This document shows positions 25,361-35,031 of a DNA stretch of 64,000 nucleotides, in pieces; the stretch's first letter is position 1; every line of letters starts with the position of its first letter. A program made the translations under genes and the position numbers. The notes beneath the pieces were generated by a model. That model had not been told where the DNA came from. It made no database searches and saw only the letters and a program-made list of their open reading frames with translations. Source of the stretch: Flavobacterium sp. YO12 (GTDB lineage: Bacteria; Bacteroidota; Bacteroidia; Flavobacteriales; Flavobacteriaceae); assembly GCF_004119495.1 (NCBI RefSeq), contig NZ_NRQU01000025.1, forward strand, positions 1 through 64,000, read 5' to 3'.

Positions 25361-26554
25361 TCAGCAATAAAAGAATATTTCGATGCTGTATAGTTTTCCG
25401 TCTTTAAATTCTATTCTAATTTGACTGTCTTCCATTAATATAGAATAGATATGAGGCCATTTTAATGAAGCTTCGATATAAGTCCCATATTTTTCAATGA
25501 AAGCTTTTTCGGACATGGTATTGTCCAAAACTGAACCTGAATTTAAGATTAACTTGTTGTTTTCATTGATAAAAACCTTAACAATTTCGGCTTGATTCTG
25601 TTTTTCATCTACAGATGCGTGTAAGTCTGGGTAATAATAAAACAAGTCACTTAAATAAATACCGCATTCATCACCTACGCTCGCTTTTTTTGCTGGTTCT
25701 CCAAATATTTTTAATAAGTCTTTTTGAGTTAAGAAAAGTGATTTTGTTTTGACTCCTTTCAATGAAAATTCGGCTTTTTTGACAAATGCACTAATTTGTT
25801 CTGGCAGCTTATGTTTGGTCAAGCCTTTTGCAAGTGCCATATTCAATTCGGTATCAGCGATTAATTTAGGATCATTTAACTGTTTGACAACTTCATAATA
25901 GCGTTGATAGGCTGGAGTTAATTTGTCATATTCACTATTCCAAGCTAATTCAACAATTCGTTCGCTGATTGTTTTACGTTCCGTTATTGCATTAACATCA
26001 AGTTTGTCGAAGTCTTTTAATAAAGTTTCAAAGTTTGGTCTTGCTCCAAGGAATTTTCTTAAAGTGAATTTTGCGTATTCTTCATCAAAATTACCATTGA
26101 TGTTAACCCATTCTTCTGAATTTTTTGGAAGATAATTTACAGGTACTGGGTCACCAGTAAATAAAATTTCTCTGATCTTGGAGTTTTTATCTGGTAAAGC
26201 TCTCGCTTTTAAAGCTGCAGCTAAAACAAATAAATGATTACCGCCATAATAAGCGTCGCCGCCTTCTAAAATTGGGTTTTCATTATCTTTTATCTTAACA
26301 TCTCTAGCGTTTAAACTTTTGGCTACAAATTTCTCAGGAATATAACCTTCGTTGAAATTATCGGCTTGTATTTTATACCAGCCATTTTTACTTTCAGATA
26401 ATAATCGAACTTCAGCTCCATATTTAAAATAACCCAAGAAATCAGCATCAGTATTAGCTGCCGTATAAAGTCGAGTATCTGAGTTTAGAAAATAGCGCTG
26501 TTGCGAATGCAGTAAAACAGAGCAAAAAAGAAGTAAAAAGTAACGTTTTTTCAT
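25361..26554 (-). CDS. Secreted SH3-domain protein, unknown function
   Basis: Signal peptide [18 protein letters not shown], then a bacterial SH3 domain at about residues 25-85 ([31 protein letters not shown]...[20 protein letters not shown]). A second SH3-like stretch follows ([23 protein letters not shown], about 110-150). The rest (150-397) is unrecognised, with an FFYYPD-like block and a C-terminal beta segment. Such proteins usually bind cell-wall or periplasmic partners. It is followed by panB 50 bases on, same strand; a functional link is not expected. Confidence 0.8.
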   Translation of the reverse strand: MKKRYFLLLFCSVLLHSQQRYFLNSDTRLYTAANTDADFLGYFKYGAEVRLLSESKNGWYKIQADNFNEGYIPEKFVAKSLNARDVKIKDNENPILEGGDAYYGGNHLFVLAAALKARALPDKNSKIREILFTGDPVPVNYLPKNSEEWVNINGNFDEEYAKFTLRKFLGARPNFETLLKDFDKLDVNAITERKTISERIVELAWNSEYDKLTPAYQRYYEVVKQLNDPKLIADTELNMALAKGLTKHKLPEQISAFVKKAEFSLKGVKTKSLFLTQKDLLKIFGEPAKKASVGDECGIYLSDLFYYYPDLHASVDEKQNQAEIVKVFINENNKLILNSGSVLDNTMSEKAFIEKYGTYIEASLKWPHIYSILMEDSQIRIEFKDGKLYSIEIFFYC

Positions 26555-26616
26555 GAAATTGTTGTTTAGGCATTCCCGATAGCAATTGAGGTAAAAAGAT
26601 TTAGACCGATTTTTTA

Positions 26617-26700
26617 TTTCACGCAGATTTAAAATGATTTAGGCAGATCTTAGCAGATTTGTTATTTTAATCTGCTAAAATCTGCCAAATCTGCGTGAAA
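26617..26700. repeat. Long inverted repeat (CACGCAGATT / AATCTGCGTG)
   Basis: Left part TTTCACGCAGATTT with AGGCAGATCTTAGCAGATT (26617-26659) and right part AATCTGCTAAAATCTGCC with AAATCTGCGTGAAA (26669-26700) fold into a hairpin with one asymmetric bulge. It sits between the L-serine dehydratase stop and the SH3 gene and could serve as a transcription attenuator. A degenerate relative is at about 1861-1882. Confidence 0.7.
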
Positions 26701-26733
26701 AAAAATCATTTTAATCTATTGTAAACCAATGTT

Positions 26734-28161
26734 TTAACAATCAGCCATATTTACAGCAACAGCTAATCCTCCTTCAGAGGTTTCTTTGTATTTTGAATTC
26801 ATATCTTTTGCCGTCTGCCACATAGTATTAATCACTTTATCTAAAGGCACTTTTGCATTTTTAGAATCAGTTTCAAGTGCTAATTCGGCTGCATTTATAG
26901 CTTTTATGGCGCCCATTGTATTTCTTTCAATACACGGAATTTGAACTAATCCGCCAATAGGATCACAAGTTAAACCTAAATGATGTTCCATCGCGATTTC
27001 AGCAGCCATTAAAACCTGAGCAGGAGTTCCGCCCATTAATTCGCATAAAGCTGCTGCTGCCATTGATGACGAAACGCCAATTTCGGCTTGACAACCGCCC
27101 ATTGCAGCAGAAATAGTAGAACCTTTTTTGAAAATACTTCCAATTTCTCCAGCAACCATCAAAAACTGCTTGATTTCTTTTTCGCCGGCTTTATGGTTCT
27201 CAATTACTAAATAGTACATCAAAACAGCTGGAATTACGCCGGCACTTCCATTAGTTGGAGCTGTAACGACACGTCCTAACGACGCATTTACCTCATTTAC
27301 AGCAAGTGCAAAACAGCTTACCCATTTTAAGATTTGACGAAATTTTACTTCCGTTTTTCTTATTTCTTCAAGCCACGATTGCGGATCGTTGTAGTTGGAT
27401 AAACCAATTAGATTTTGATGCATATCAAAAGCTCTTCTGCGCACATGTAATCCGCCAGGAAGAATTCCTCCCGTATGACAGCCTATATACATACATTCAA
27501 GCATAGTATTCCAAATACGCATAAGTTCTGAGTGAATTTCATCTTCAGAACGCATCGATTTTTCGTTTTCATGAACAATTTCCGAAATTGATTTTTGCTC
27601 CGTAACGGTATAGTTTAGAAGCTCAACGGCATTTTGTATTGGAAACGGAAAGGCACATTTTATTACCTCTTTAATTTTGGCATTTTCGCGCTCTTCTTTT
27701 ACAACAAAACCGCCGCCAATAGAGTAAAATGTAGATTCGTATTCAGAGTCATCCGCTTTGTAAGCAGTAAATTTCAGTCCATTTGCATGAAAAGGAAGAA
27801 ACTCTTTATTGAAAACAATATCTTGAAGAAAATAAAAAGGAACTTTATATTGATCTGCGAGAATGATCTCGTTTGTATCTTCAATGTTTTTTATAATTCC
27901 AGCAATGTTTTCTACTGGAATATATTCAGGATCTTGACCGCTTAAGCCCAGCATTACTGATAAATCAGTGGCGTGTCCTTTACCGGTTAAAGAAAGTGAT
28001 CCATACAAATCGACTTTTACTCGAGTAACTTGATCTAAAAGCGATTCATTTTTTAACTCTTCTAAGAAGCGTTCGGCGGCTCTCCAAGGCCCCAAAGTGT
28101 GTGAGCTCGAAGGGCCGACACCAATTTTAAGCATATCAAAAACAGAGATACATTCTTCCAT
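26734..28161 (-). CDS. sdaA: L-serine ammonia-lyase (L-serine dehydratase, iron-sulfur type)
   Basis: Deaminates L-serine to pyruvate and ammonia with a [4Fe-4S] cluster. It is the single-chain form: N-terminal beta domain ([33 protein letters not shown]) and C-terminal alpha domain ([54 protein letters not shown]). The cysteines in GGCQ, TCDP and IPCIERN are the cluster ligands. 475 residues is typical. A TATCTTTG box lies 20 bases before the start codon. It is divergent from the antiporter gene. Confidence 0.95.
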   Translation of the reverse strand: MEECISVFDMLKIGVGPSSSHTLGPWRAAERFLEELKNESLLDQVTRVKVDLYGSLSLTGKGHATDLSVMLGLSGQDPEYIPVENIAGIIKNIEDTNEIILADQYKVPFYFLQDIVFNKEFLPFHANGLKFTAYKADDSEYESTFYSIGGGFVVKEERENAKIKEVIKCAFPFPIQNAVELLNYTVTEQKSISEIVHENEKSMRSEDEIHSELMRIWNTMLECMYIGCHTGGILPGGLHVRRRAFDMHQNLIGLSNYNDPQSWLEEIRKTEVKFRQILKWVSCFALAVNEVNASLGRVVTAPTNGSAGVIPAVLMYYLVIENHKAGEKEIKQFLMVAGEIGSIFKKGSTISAAMGGCQAEIGVSSSMAAAALCELMGGTPAQVLMAAEIAMEHHLGLTCDPIGGLVQIPCIERNTMGAIKAINAAELALETDSKNAKVPLDKVINTMWQTAKDMNSKYKETSEGGLAVAVNMADC

Positions 28162-28180
28162 TGTTCAATTTTTGTTATGA

Positions 28181-28188
28181 CAAAGATA
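28181..28188 (-). promoter_or_regulatory. Candidate -7 box of the L-serine dehydratase gene
   Basis: Reads TATCTTTG on the minus strand, giving a predicted leader of about 13-15 bases. A matching TTTG at the expected distance is not seen. Confidence 0.45.
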
Positions 28189-28483
28189 ATTGAATAATGC
28201 AATGAAGTTTTACTTTCAATTAGAAATCTTGCGATTTTGTTAAAAAAGATATTAAATTTTAATAATTTGACAAGGAACTAAATTTAATTAGTTAATATAA
28301 GGCTTTAGTAAAGAGTTTAGTAATTTTTTTTAGGTATTTTTGTAATAGATGCAAGTGCAAAAACAATGTGTTTTGACTTTCGCTAAAACAAAATTAATTA
28401 TATCTTCAGATAAAAAATATTCTAATTTAAGACACCATTTTGAGAGAAAATTAAAATACCACAATGAAGATTAAAATTACACT

Positions 28484-30630
28484 ATGATAGAATTTTTCAA
28501 GCATTTTTTACAAGAATTCGAATTACCGTTAAGCAACCCAGTATTAATTTTTTCGTTAATACTTTTTATTATCTTGTTGTCTCCCATTTTACTAAAAAAA
28601 TAAATATTCCAGGGATTATAGGTCTTATCATTTCTGGAGTAATCATTGGGCCGCACGGACTTAATATACTTGCCAAGAATTCCGCAATTGATTTATTTTC
28701 GACCATAGGACTTTTATACATTATGTTTATTGCGGGTTTAGAATTGGATATGAACGAGTTCAAAGCCAATCGTAATAAGAGTTTATTATTTGGTTTTTTT
28801 ACTTTTATTCTGCCGCTTTCTGTTGGTTTCCCCGTTTGTTTTTATCTTTTAAAATATGATTTTAATGCGAGTTTTTTAACAGCGAGCATGTTTGCAACGC
28901 ACACTTTGGTTGCGTATCCTATTGTAAGTAAGCTGGGTATTGCAAAAAATCAAGCGGTTGCCATAACAGTAGGAGGAACAATTTTAACAGATACAGCCGT
29001 TTTGATTATTCTTGCGGTAATTATGGGAAGCGCACAAGGAAGTTTAAATCAGGCTTTCTGGATAAAACTCGGTGTTTCACTTGCCATTTTTTCGGCCATT
29101 ATGTTTTTAGTGATTCCGAGAATTGCAAAATGGTTTTTCAAAAAATTAGAAAGCGAAAAACACGCGCATTATATTTTTGTGCTGTCAGTAGTTTTCTTTG
29201 CCGCTTTTTTGGCAGAAGTAGCTGGAGTAGAGCCTATTATTGGTGCTTTCGTTGCGGGACTGGCATTAAATCCTTTAATTCCGCATTCGTCAGCTTTAAT
29301 GAATAGAATTGAGTTTATTGGAAACTCATTATTTATTCCGTTTTTCTTGATTTCTGTGGGAATGCTTGTTGATATAAGTGTGATTTTAAGCGGACCAACG
29401 GCTTTAATTGTTGCAGCAACTTTGAGTGTTGTGGCTATTTTTGGAAAATGGATTGCCGCCTTTTTTACTCAAGTTGTTTTTAAATATACTAAGACTGAAA
29501 GGCAGCTTATTTTTGGATTAAGCAGTGCGCATGCTGCGGCAACTCTAGCCGTGATTTTAGTGGGTTTTAAAGCTAAAATTCTTGATGAGAATATTTTGAA
29601 CGGAACTATTATTCTGATTCTGATTACTTGTATTGTGGCTTCATTTGCAACTGAAAAAGCAGCAAAAAAAATCGCTATTTGCGAAGAAGAAGTTTCTACA
29701 GAAGATGCAGATAAAGATCAAATATTAGACGAACATATTTTGATTCCGCTCGCTAAAACTTCGGCGACAGCGAGTTTATTAGATTTTGCACTTTTAATAA
29801 AAGACAAAAAATCGGCTAATCCGGTTACGCTTTTAACCATTGTACCTAATAATGATCAAGCCGAAAAGAATATTTTAAAGTACCGAAAAGCAGTCGATAA
29901 ATTCGTAATTCAAGGTTCAGCTTCTGAAGTTAAGATTAATACAATTGCCAGAATTGATCATAATCCTGCAAGTGGTATTGCAAGAACTTCTAAAGAAATC
30001 ATGTCGGATATTGTGATTGTGGGCTGGCCGAGAAAAACAGGATTTTTAGATAAAATTTTTGGTGAAAACGTAGATTCGATTATTAATAATGTTGATAAAA
30101 GTTTATTCATCTGCCGTTTTCAAAAAACATTTATAGAAGATAAAAGACTGGTATTTATTTGTCCGCCATTTTCTGAAAGAGGCGTAGGTTTTCAGCTTTT
30201 ACTGCAGAAAATTTCAAGATTATCGCAAGAACTAAGTATTCCGATTGTAATTTATGCAGAATATAAAACGCATCAAACTATTCAGCAGATTGCCAATAGT
30301 TTGAAACTAAATGCGAAATTCGGCTTTAAAAGTATTTTAGATTGGGATAATTTTGAAGCGATTTCAGATGAAATAAAACCAAATGATTTAATTGTTTTTA
30401 ATTTGTCTAGAAAGGGGTCTGTGTCTTATCAATCTATTTTTGAGAGAATTCCTCAAAAAATCGAAAAATTCTTCGGAGACAATAACATTATTTTAGTTTA
30501 TCCGCAAGATGATCGAAAAGAGAGTTCTATGGACGCTTACGAAGATTTTACCGCAACGCCGTTAACCAAAAGTTTAGAAGCTATTGAGCAGATTGGACGT
30601 GGTTTGGGAAGTATTTTGAAGAAAGGTTAG
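28484..30630 (+). CDS. Monovalent cation:proton antiporter (CPA2/KefB-like), reading frame broken at an A7 run
   Basis: An ATG at 28484 encodes MIEFFKHFLQEFELPLSNP and a membrane segment to SPILLKK, then meets TAA at 28601. One base back, the frame continues as INIPGIIGLIISGVIIGPHG, the normal next piece of the family. The break is at seven A's (28594-28600): either an eighth A is missing, or a -1 slip on A-AAA-AAA joins both parts. The joined protein would be 715 residues with about 12 membrane segments (exchanger domain with FIAGLELDM, VGGTILTDTAVL, GAFVAGLALN, SSAHAAATLAVILVG) and a C-terminal cytoplasmic USP-like domain (from about 410). Without the join, translation could start only at 28723 and lose the first helices. 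Confidence 0.85.
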
Positions 30631-30658
30631 GCAATTTTTAAAGTTATAAATCGCATAG

Positions 30659-31399
30659 ATGATACGAAATTTTCTATTAATTATAATGATATGTTTTACT
30701 TACACGGTAAGTGCACAGAACAAAATGAAAAAAGCAGAAGAACTTATAGATAAAGCTGATCCGGGCTGGCCGGTTGTTGAAGATTGGATTAAAACGGCAA
30801 AAAATAAGGTTGAGGTTTTACCTGTTGATGTGGTAAAAGCTAAAGAAGTTTTGTATAAAACCCAAGTAACAACTCGTTCGACTATGGGAGCGGTTGTTTT
30901 TATGACCGGCGGTATTTTAGTCGACAATGGCTGGATTCGAATTTTGGGTTCTGGAAATTCAAGATTTAATAGAACTTTACCTGATTGGAATAAAGGAAAA
31001 TCGTTTAATGAATTTGGCGAAACACCTTCTTTTTTATTAATTGCGGATGATGCAATTGGTGGCTTTTATGTATTGAATGGCGGCGGACTAGGAAATGATT
31101 TAGGGAAGATTTATTATTTTTCGCCTGATAATTTAGAATATGAACCGCTTGATATTACTTATTCTGAGTTTCTAGGTTTTTGTTTTAATAATGATTTGGA
31201 TAAGTTCTATGAAGGAAACAGATGGAATGGATGGCGTGACGAGGTATCGAAACTAAAAGGCGACGAGGTCTTTAATTTTTATCCTTTTCTTTGGACGGCT
31301 GAAGGAAGCGATATTAATACAAGCACACGAAAAATTATTCCAATTCAAGAACAATACAGCTTAAATTTAGAATTGAGAAAGCAGCTGGGTTTTCAGTAG
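30659..31399 (+). CDS. DUF2625 family secreted protein
   Basis: Signal peptide MIRNFLLIIMICFTYTVSAQ. The mature part matches the DUF2625 family as I recall it: PGWPVVEDWIKTAKNKVEVLP, then MGAVVFMTGGILVDNGWIRILGSG, NGGGLGNDLGKIYYFSPD and FYEGNRWNGWRDEV. Family members are usually cytoplasmic; this one has an added signal peptide. No biochemical role is known. It starts 28 bases after the antiporter stop, so the two may share a transcript. Confidence 0.88.
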   Translation: MIRNFLLIIMICFTYTVSAQNKMKKAEELIDKADPGWPVVEDWIKTAKNKVEVLPVDVVKAKEVLYKTQVTTRSTMGAVVFMTGGILVDNGWIRILGSGNSRFNRTLPDWNKGKSFNEFGETPSFLLIADDAIGGFYVLNGGGLGNDLGKIYYFSPDNLEYEPLDITYSEFLGFCFNNDLDKFYEGNRWNGWRDEVSKLKGDEVFNFYPFLWTAEGSDINTSTRKIIPIQEQYSLNLELRKQLGFQ

Positions 31400-31408
31400 T
31401 TTAAAACG

Positions 31409-32089
31409 TTATACGTCAAAGTTTTTCAAATGAATTGTGTTTTTTTCTCTTTGATACCAATCGTTAAAGACTAGTTCTATTTTTTTCACTATAAAAGATC
31501 CAAAATCGTAATCGCGAAACTCTTCTGTAATTTCAATTAGTTTCTCGGGATTTACAAGTTTTTCTGTAAAACGCATTACTGTTGAATGCGCTGTAGAAAT
31601 GGAATATCGGCTGTCTATGCTTTGTTCTAAAGCTAAATTTTTGAAGTTTTCTCGAAGTTTATTTCGTAAGTTATTCAAAGATTCATCTGTGGGGAAACCT
31701 TGAATCATTATTGCTGAATTTGAGGCTGTAACACCTCGAAATTCGATCGTGATTTCGCCCAGATCTATTAAACTTTTTTGAATCGTTTTTACATATTCTT
31801 CAACAGCAATTTTATCTAAGCTAAAACCTTGGTAACATGAAATAATAGAGAGTACGGTAATATGAATGTCCGAGTTTGGATAATAATACTGAGAGGGTTC
31901 AACTGCTTTTAATTTGTCTAAAAACTGCTGAATTTCGGTATTAACTTTTTCATTTGGACGAGTAAGAAGTGTAATTCCAAATCTAGAATCTGAACTATCA
32001 TTAATATAAGAATCTAAATTATATTTTTTGTTTAAAATAGCTTCAGAAGCGCTTTTATAAAGTTGATTATAATGTTCCGTTAAATTCAT
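31409..32089 (-). CDS. 2H phosphoesterase / 2'-5' RNA ligase-like protein
   Basis: Two H-x-[ST] motifs, His76-Ile-Thr78 in SDIHITVLSI and His168-Ser-Thr170 in STAHSTVMRF, are spaced as in the 2H superfamily (LigT, cyclic phosphodiesterases). The 226-residue protein has an N-terminal helical extension of about 35 residues. Likely activity is opening or forming cyclic or 2'-5' phosphodiester bonds in RNA or nucleotides; the substrate is unknown. Similar flavobacterial proteins are often labelled mutarotase, which I see no support for. The gene is 6 bases from the DUF1801 gene upstream, suggesting an operon. Confidence 0.75.
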   Translation of the reverse strand: MNLTEHYNQLYKSASEAILNKKYNLDSYINDSSDSRFGITLLTRPNEKVNTEIQQFLDKLKAVEPSQYYYPNSDIHITVLSIISCYQGFSLDKIAVEEYVKTIQKSLIDLGEITIEFRGVTASNSAIMIQGFPTDESLNNLRNKLRENFKNLALEQSIDSRYSISTAHSTVMRFTEKLVNPEKLIEITEEFRDYDFGSFIVKKIELVFNDWYQREKNTIHLKNFDV

Positions 32090-32095
32090 TTAGAC

Positions 32096-32464
32096 TTATT
32101 TCTTTTTCGCTTTTTCAAGGTTTTCTTTTACTCTAAATTTTACAATTTTAGTAATCAAGTCATAGGGCATTTTTTCTTTTAAAGGAAATTGAACAGAACC
32201 TTTTCCTGATTTGTATTTTGAAAGTTCCTCGGCAAAAGCTTCGTGACCGCTTGGTAATGCATACAAACCGATATGATTTTTATATGCAGCAAAATAAACT
32301 ACGATTCCATTTTGTTCAAAAGCAGGCATAGAATAACTGATTTTTTCTTTGGCATCTGGTGCTGCTTTCTGAATTGTCATTCGAACTTTCTCTAAAATTT
32401 CTTGAACATCATTTGGAAATGCGCCAATATATTCGTCGATATTTTCTGGTTTTTTTGTTTCCAT
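32096..32464 (-). CDS. DUF1801 / YdhG-like protein
   Basis: 122 residues with IDEYIGAFPNDVQEILEKVR and EKISYSMPAFEQNGIVVYFAAYKNHIGLYALPSG, the signature of the YdhG-like DUF1801 fold, sometimes called iron chaperone by similarity to frataxin. The C-terminus is Lys-rich (KENLEKAKKK). Function is not established. One of three DUF1801 genes in this 10-kb stretch (others at 36430 and 39861), although they are not close copies. Confidence 0.88.
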   Translation of the reverse strand: METKKPENIDEYIGAFPNDVQEILEKVRMTIQKAAPDAKEKISYSMPAFEQNGIVVYFAAYKNHIGLYALPSGHEAFAEELSKYKSGKGSVQFPLKEKMPYDLITKIVKFRVKENLEKAKKK

Positions 32465-32533
32465 TTGGAGTAAAAATTAATTTAAAGTTGTTTTCTTTTT
32501 GATCTCGCAAAGTGCGCTAATATTTTCTCATTT

Positions 32534-32640
32534 TATGTCATTTCGACTGAAAGGAGAAATCACACAAGAAATTCCGTTCCAAATATTCTCCAATCGTTGT
32601 CGAGTTTCGAGTGTGATTTCTCCTTCGTCGAAATGACATA
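32534..32640. repeat. Inverted-repeat element with about 30-base arms
   Basis: TATGTCATTTCGACTGAAAG (arm 32534-32565) is complementary, with few mismatches, to the arm 32611-32640 (GTGTGATTTC...GAAATGACATA), around a 45-base centre. No ORF. It is of the small non-autonomous (MITE- or REP-like) kind. Confidence 0.75.
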
Positions 32641-32705
32641 ACTGGGCGTTATTTTTTTTCGGCTCTCAAAAAAATCTTAGCGTGCTTTGCGGTAAAAATA
32701 AAGTT

Positions 32706-33173
32706 TTACGCTAATCCCTTTGGAAAACGATCTAAAACTAAATTCAATTGTAAATTATGCTCCAAATACGCTTTTGCTCCTGCTAAAACCAAAGTAAAGC
32801 CTTCGGTTGAATTGCGAACTTGATCTATTATTTTATCAGCATCTCCTTCAAAACCTGAATTTGTAATACTTACAAAAGTCTCATTTTCGTTTAATGGCGT
32901 AAAAATCCATTCGACTAAAGTTGTTTCGCCAGTATTTCCCCATTCAACAACGATTTTTTTGTTTTCTTCCAAAATAAGAGTTTTTACCAAAAGCGAAAAA
33001 TCATACATTTCCCATGTCCATTCCGTTTCGGTATTTTCTTCTAATTTGGCAGATCCTTTTGTAAACCAAAATTTACTTGTTATTTGAGGATCAATAAAAG
33101 CTTTAAAAACTTCTGAAACAGGTTTTCGAATCAGCATTTCGGCTTTTGCAAATTTGTTGTTTTCTGTTATCAT
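32706..33173 (-). CDS. SRPBCC (START-like / AHSA1) family protein
   Basis: AHSA1-type beta-grasp cavity protein of 155 residues: AEMLIRKPVSEVFKAFIDPQ, WFTKGSAKLEENTETEWTWEMY and the C-terminal helix FTLVLAGAKAYLEHN. It probably binds a hydrophobic ligand or acts as a chaperone-like factor; nothing more specific can be read. It stands alone between two repeat-containing spacers. Confidence 0.88.
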   Translation of the reverse strand: MITENNKFAKAEMLIRKPVSEVFKAFIDPQITSKFWFTKGSAKLEENTETEWTWEMYDFSLLVKTLILEENKKIVVEWGNTGETTLVEWIFTPLNENETFVSITNSGFEGDADKIIDQVRNSTEGFTLVLAGAKAYLEHNLQLNLVLDRFPKGLA

Positions 33174-33263
33174 TTTTTATCGAAGTTATATGTTGTTTGT
33201 TAGAAGCAGGATTGATTCGTAAATGTAACTTTAATTTTTTACTTGTAACTCTAAATATCTAAC

Positions 33264-33845
33264 TCATAGTTCTTTTTTGTCAATCCATTTTCCTACCGTT
33301 GGAGCGACATAATTTTTCATTTGATAAAGCAAATCATCAATAGTATCACTTACCAAAAGCATTTTTTGGTTGACTTCTTTCAGTAATCCTTTTTCTGTCA
33401 TTGTCTGCAGTAATGCTATCAGCGCATCATAAAAACCATTTACATTTAAAATAGCAATTGGCTTTTTATGCAGTCCTAATTGTGCCCAAGTCAGCATTTC
33501 GAACAATTCTTCTAGAGTTCCAAAACCGCCGGGAAGTGCAATTACTCCATCACACAGATCATTCATTTTTGTTTTACGCTCGTGCATGCTTTCTACCAAA
33601 ATTAGTTCGGTTAAACCTAAATGAGCAATTTCTTTAGATCTTAAAAAATTAGGGAGCACGCCAATTACTTTTCCTCCTGCGTTTAAAGCTCCATCTGCAA
33701 CAGCGCCCATTAAACCTACATTTGCGCCGCCGTAAACTAATTCTATATTTTGTTCGGCTAAAGTTTTTCCTAAAGCAATTGCTTGTTCTTCGTAAATTTT
33801 TTCGGTGCCAAAACTTGAAGCGCAGAAAACAGTTATTCTTTTCAT
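33264..33845 (-). CDS. LOG family nucleoside-monophosphate phosphoribohydrolase (TIGR00730)
   Basis: Rossmann-fold protein of 193 residues with the lysine-decarboxylase-like motif PGGFGTLEE (residues 105-113) and the upstream Arg90-Lys91 in MHERKTKM, together the LOG active site that removes the base from nucleoside 5'-monophosphates (cytokinin ribotides in plants and some bacteria). GGANVGLMGAVADGAL is the phosphate-binding segment. In bacteria its role is probably purine salvage or turnover; earlier 'lysine decarboxylase' labels are wrong. Confidence 0.93.
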   Translation of the reverse strand: MKRITVFCASSFGTEKIYEEQAIALGKTLAEQNIELVYGGANVGLMGAVADGALNAGGKVIGVLPNFLRSKEIAHLGLTELILVESMHERKTKMNDLCDGVIALPGGFGTLEELFEMLTWAQLGLHKKPIAILNVNGFYDALIALLQTMTEKGLLKEVNQKMLLVSDTIDDLLYQMKNYVAPTVGKWIDKKEL

Positions 33846-33912
33846 TTATATTTTTTTTGATGTGAGTCTTAAAAGATGCAAGAAGCAAAATGAAAGACTA
33901 CCATTTTGTAAT

Positions 33913-34437
33913 TTACTTTTTCTTCAATTCATATTCAAAATACGGTACTTCGATACCATTAATAGTAAATATGATGTCATTTATTTTTTCTGCCCCGAGT
34001 TTTAAAACGGCTTTTTGAGAGCGGAAATTTTCTGCTCCAACGTGAAAAAGAATTGAATCGACGTGCTGAAAAGCATAATCTATCAATAATTTTTTAATTG
34101 AACTATTGTAAGGACCGCCCCAGTATTTTCTTGTAATAAAAATGTAGCCAATTCCAACATTGGATTTTTCGGGATTGAAATCATAGAAACTTGTGGTTCC
34201 CATTATTTCATTGGTTTTTTTGTCTAGAATTAAGAACGGATTTTTTGTACTTATGATTTCAAAAAAAGTTTTAAAACCTTCTCTTTCATGTCGGTTTTTT
34301 ACAGGATTCTGTTCCCAAATCAGCGGGTCAGATGCGGCTTGAAATAATGCTTCAAAATGATTTTCCTCTAGCGGAATCAATTTTATAGTCTCATTTTCTA
34401 AGAAATCGGGTTGTAAATTGAAATTTGATGTTGTCAT
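33913..34437 (-). CDS. GNAT family N-acetyltransferase (RimJ/RimL-like)
   Basis: 174 residues with FLENETIKLIPLEENHFEAL at the start, GTTSFYDFNPEKSNVGIGYIF, then SSIKKLLIDYAFQHVDSILFHVGAENFRSQKAVLKLGAEK, the motif order of RimJ/RimL-type acetyltransferases. The acetyl-CoA loop (WGGPYNSSIKKL) is less canonical than usual. The substrate is unknown. Isolated, in a run of small genes. Confidence 0.88.
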   Translation of the reverse strand: MTTSNFNLQPDFLENETIKLIPLEENHFEALFQAASDPLIWEQNPVKNRHEREGFKTFFEIISTKNPFLILDKKTNEIMGTTSFYDFNPEKSNVGIGYIFITRKYWGGPYNSSIKKLLIDYAFQHVDSILFHVGAENFRSQKAVLKLGAEKINDIIFTINGIEVPYFEYELKKK

Positions 34438-34481
34438 TTTTAGTGTTTTTTTGCAGCAAATTAAGTAAGTCGGATTGGTTT

Positions 34482-35009
34482 TTATGAAACAGGTAATCTA
34501 AAGCCAAATACAGCCAATTCTCCCTGCATAAAATCTAGATCTTCAGATCTTTTAAAACCAATGTTTTCATACATTTTCCAAGCCGTTTTCATGGCTAAAG
34601 TAGAATGGATTATAAGTTGATTTCGTTTGTTTTCGGCTGCTTTTTTTATGCATTCCTGTGTCAATAATTTTCCTATTCCTTTTCCGCGTGCCTTATTGTC
34701 AACGCCTAATAAACGAAATCCTGCCGAGTTTTGTTCTTGAGTTGCAATTCCGCCAGAACCGTAATATTGCATATCATTAAAGTAAACGACAGCTCCTAGA
34801 ATTATACCTTTTTCATCAACAGCCACGAGAAGTTCCGTTTCTGGATGTTTTGTAAAATCGCCGATATTTGCCAGCATTTTATAATAATTGGGCTGTTCAT
34901 TTTCTTTCGGAAAACCTTCTAGTTGTGAATAAACCTGAATTAATAGTTGTCCTATTTTTTCAAATTCTAAAGGAAGAGCGTTTCGAATTATATAGTTTGA
35001 GGTATTCAT
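34482..35009 (-). CDS. GNAT family N-acetyltransferase
   Basis: 175 residues. The acetyl-CoA binding motif is RGKGIGKLLTQECIKKA after LLGVDNKA, followed by LIIHSTLAMKTAWKMYENIGFKRSEDLDF. An acidic pocket segment (ILGAVVYFNDMQYYGSGG) precedes it. Substrate unknown. It lies 44 bases upstream of the RimJ-like gene and 22 bases downstream of the MBL gene, so these may be co-transcribed. Confidence 0.9.
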   Translation of the reverse strand: MNTSNYIIRNALPLEFEKIGQLLIQVYSQLEGFPKENEQPNYYKMLANIGDFTKHPETELLVAVDEKGIILGAVVYFNDMQYYGSGGIATQEQNSAGFRLLGVDNKARGKGIGKLLTQECIKKAAENKRNQLIIHSTLAMKTAWKMYENIGFKRSEDLDFMQGELAVFGFRLPVS

Positions 35010-35031
35010 GTTTTTTTGCAGTAATACTAAT

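Noticed and set aside
31409..32089. Mutarotase
   Set aside because: Two H-x-[ST] motifs point to the 2H phosphoesterase fold instead.
33264..33845. Lysine decarboxylase
   Set aside because: PGGFGTLEE and the Arg-Lys pair are the LOG phosphoribohydrolase site; the old label is a known misannotation.
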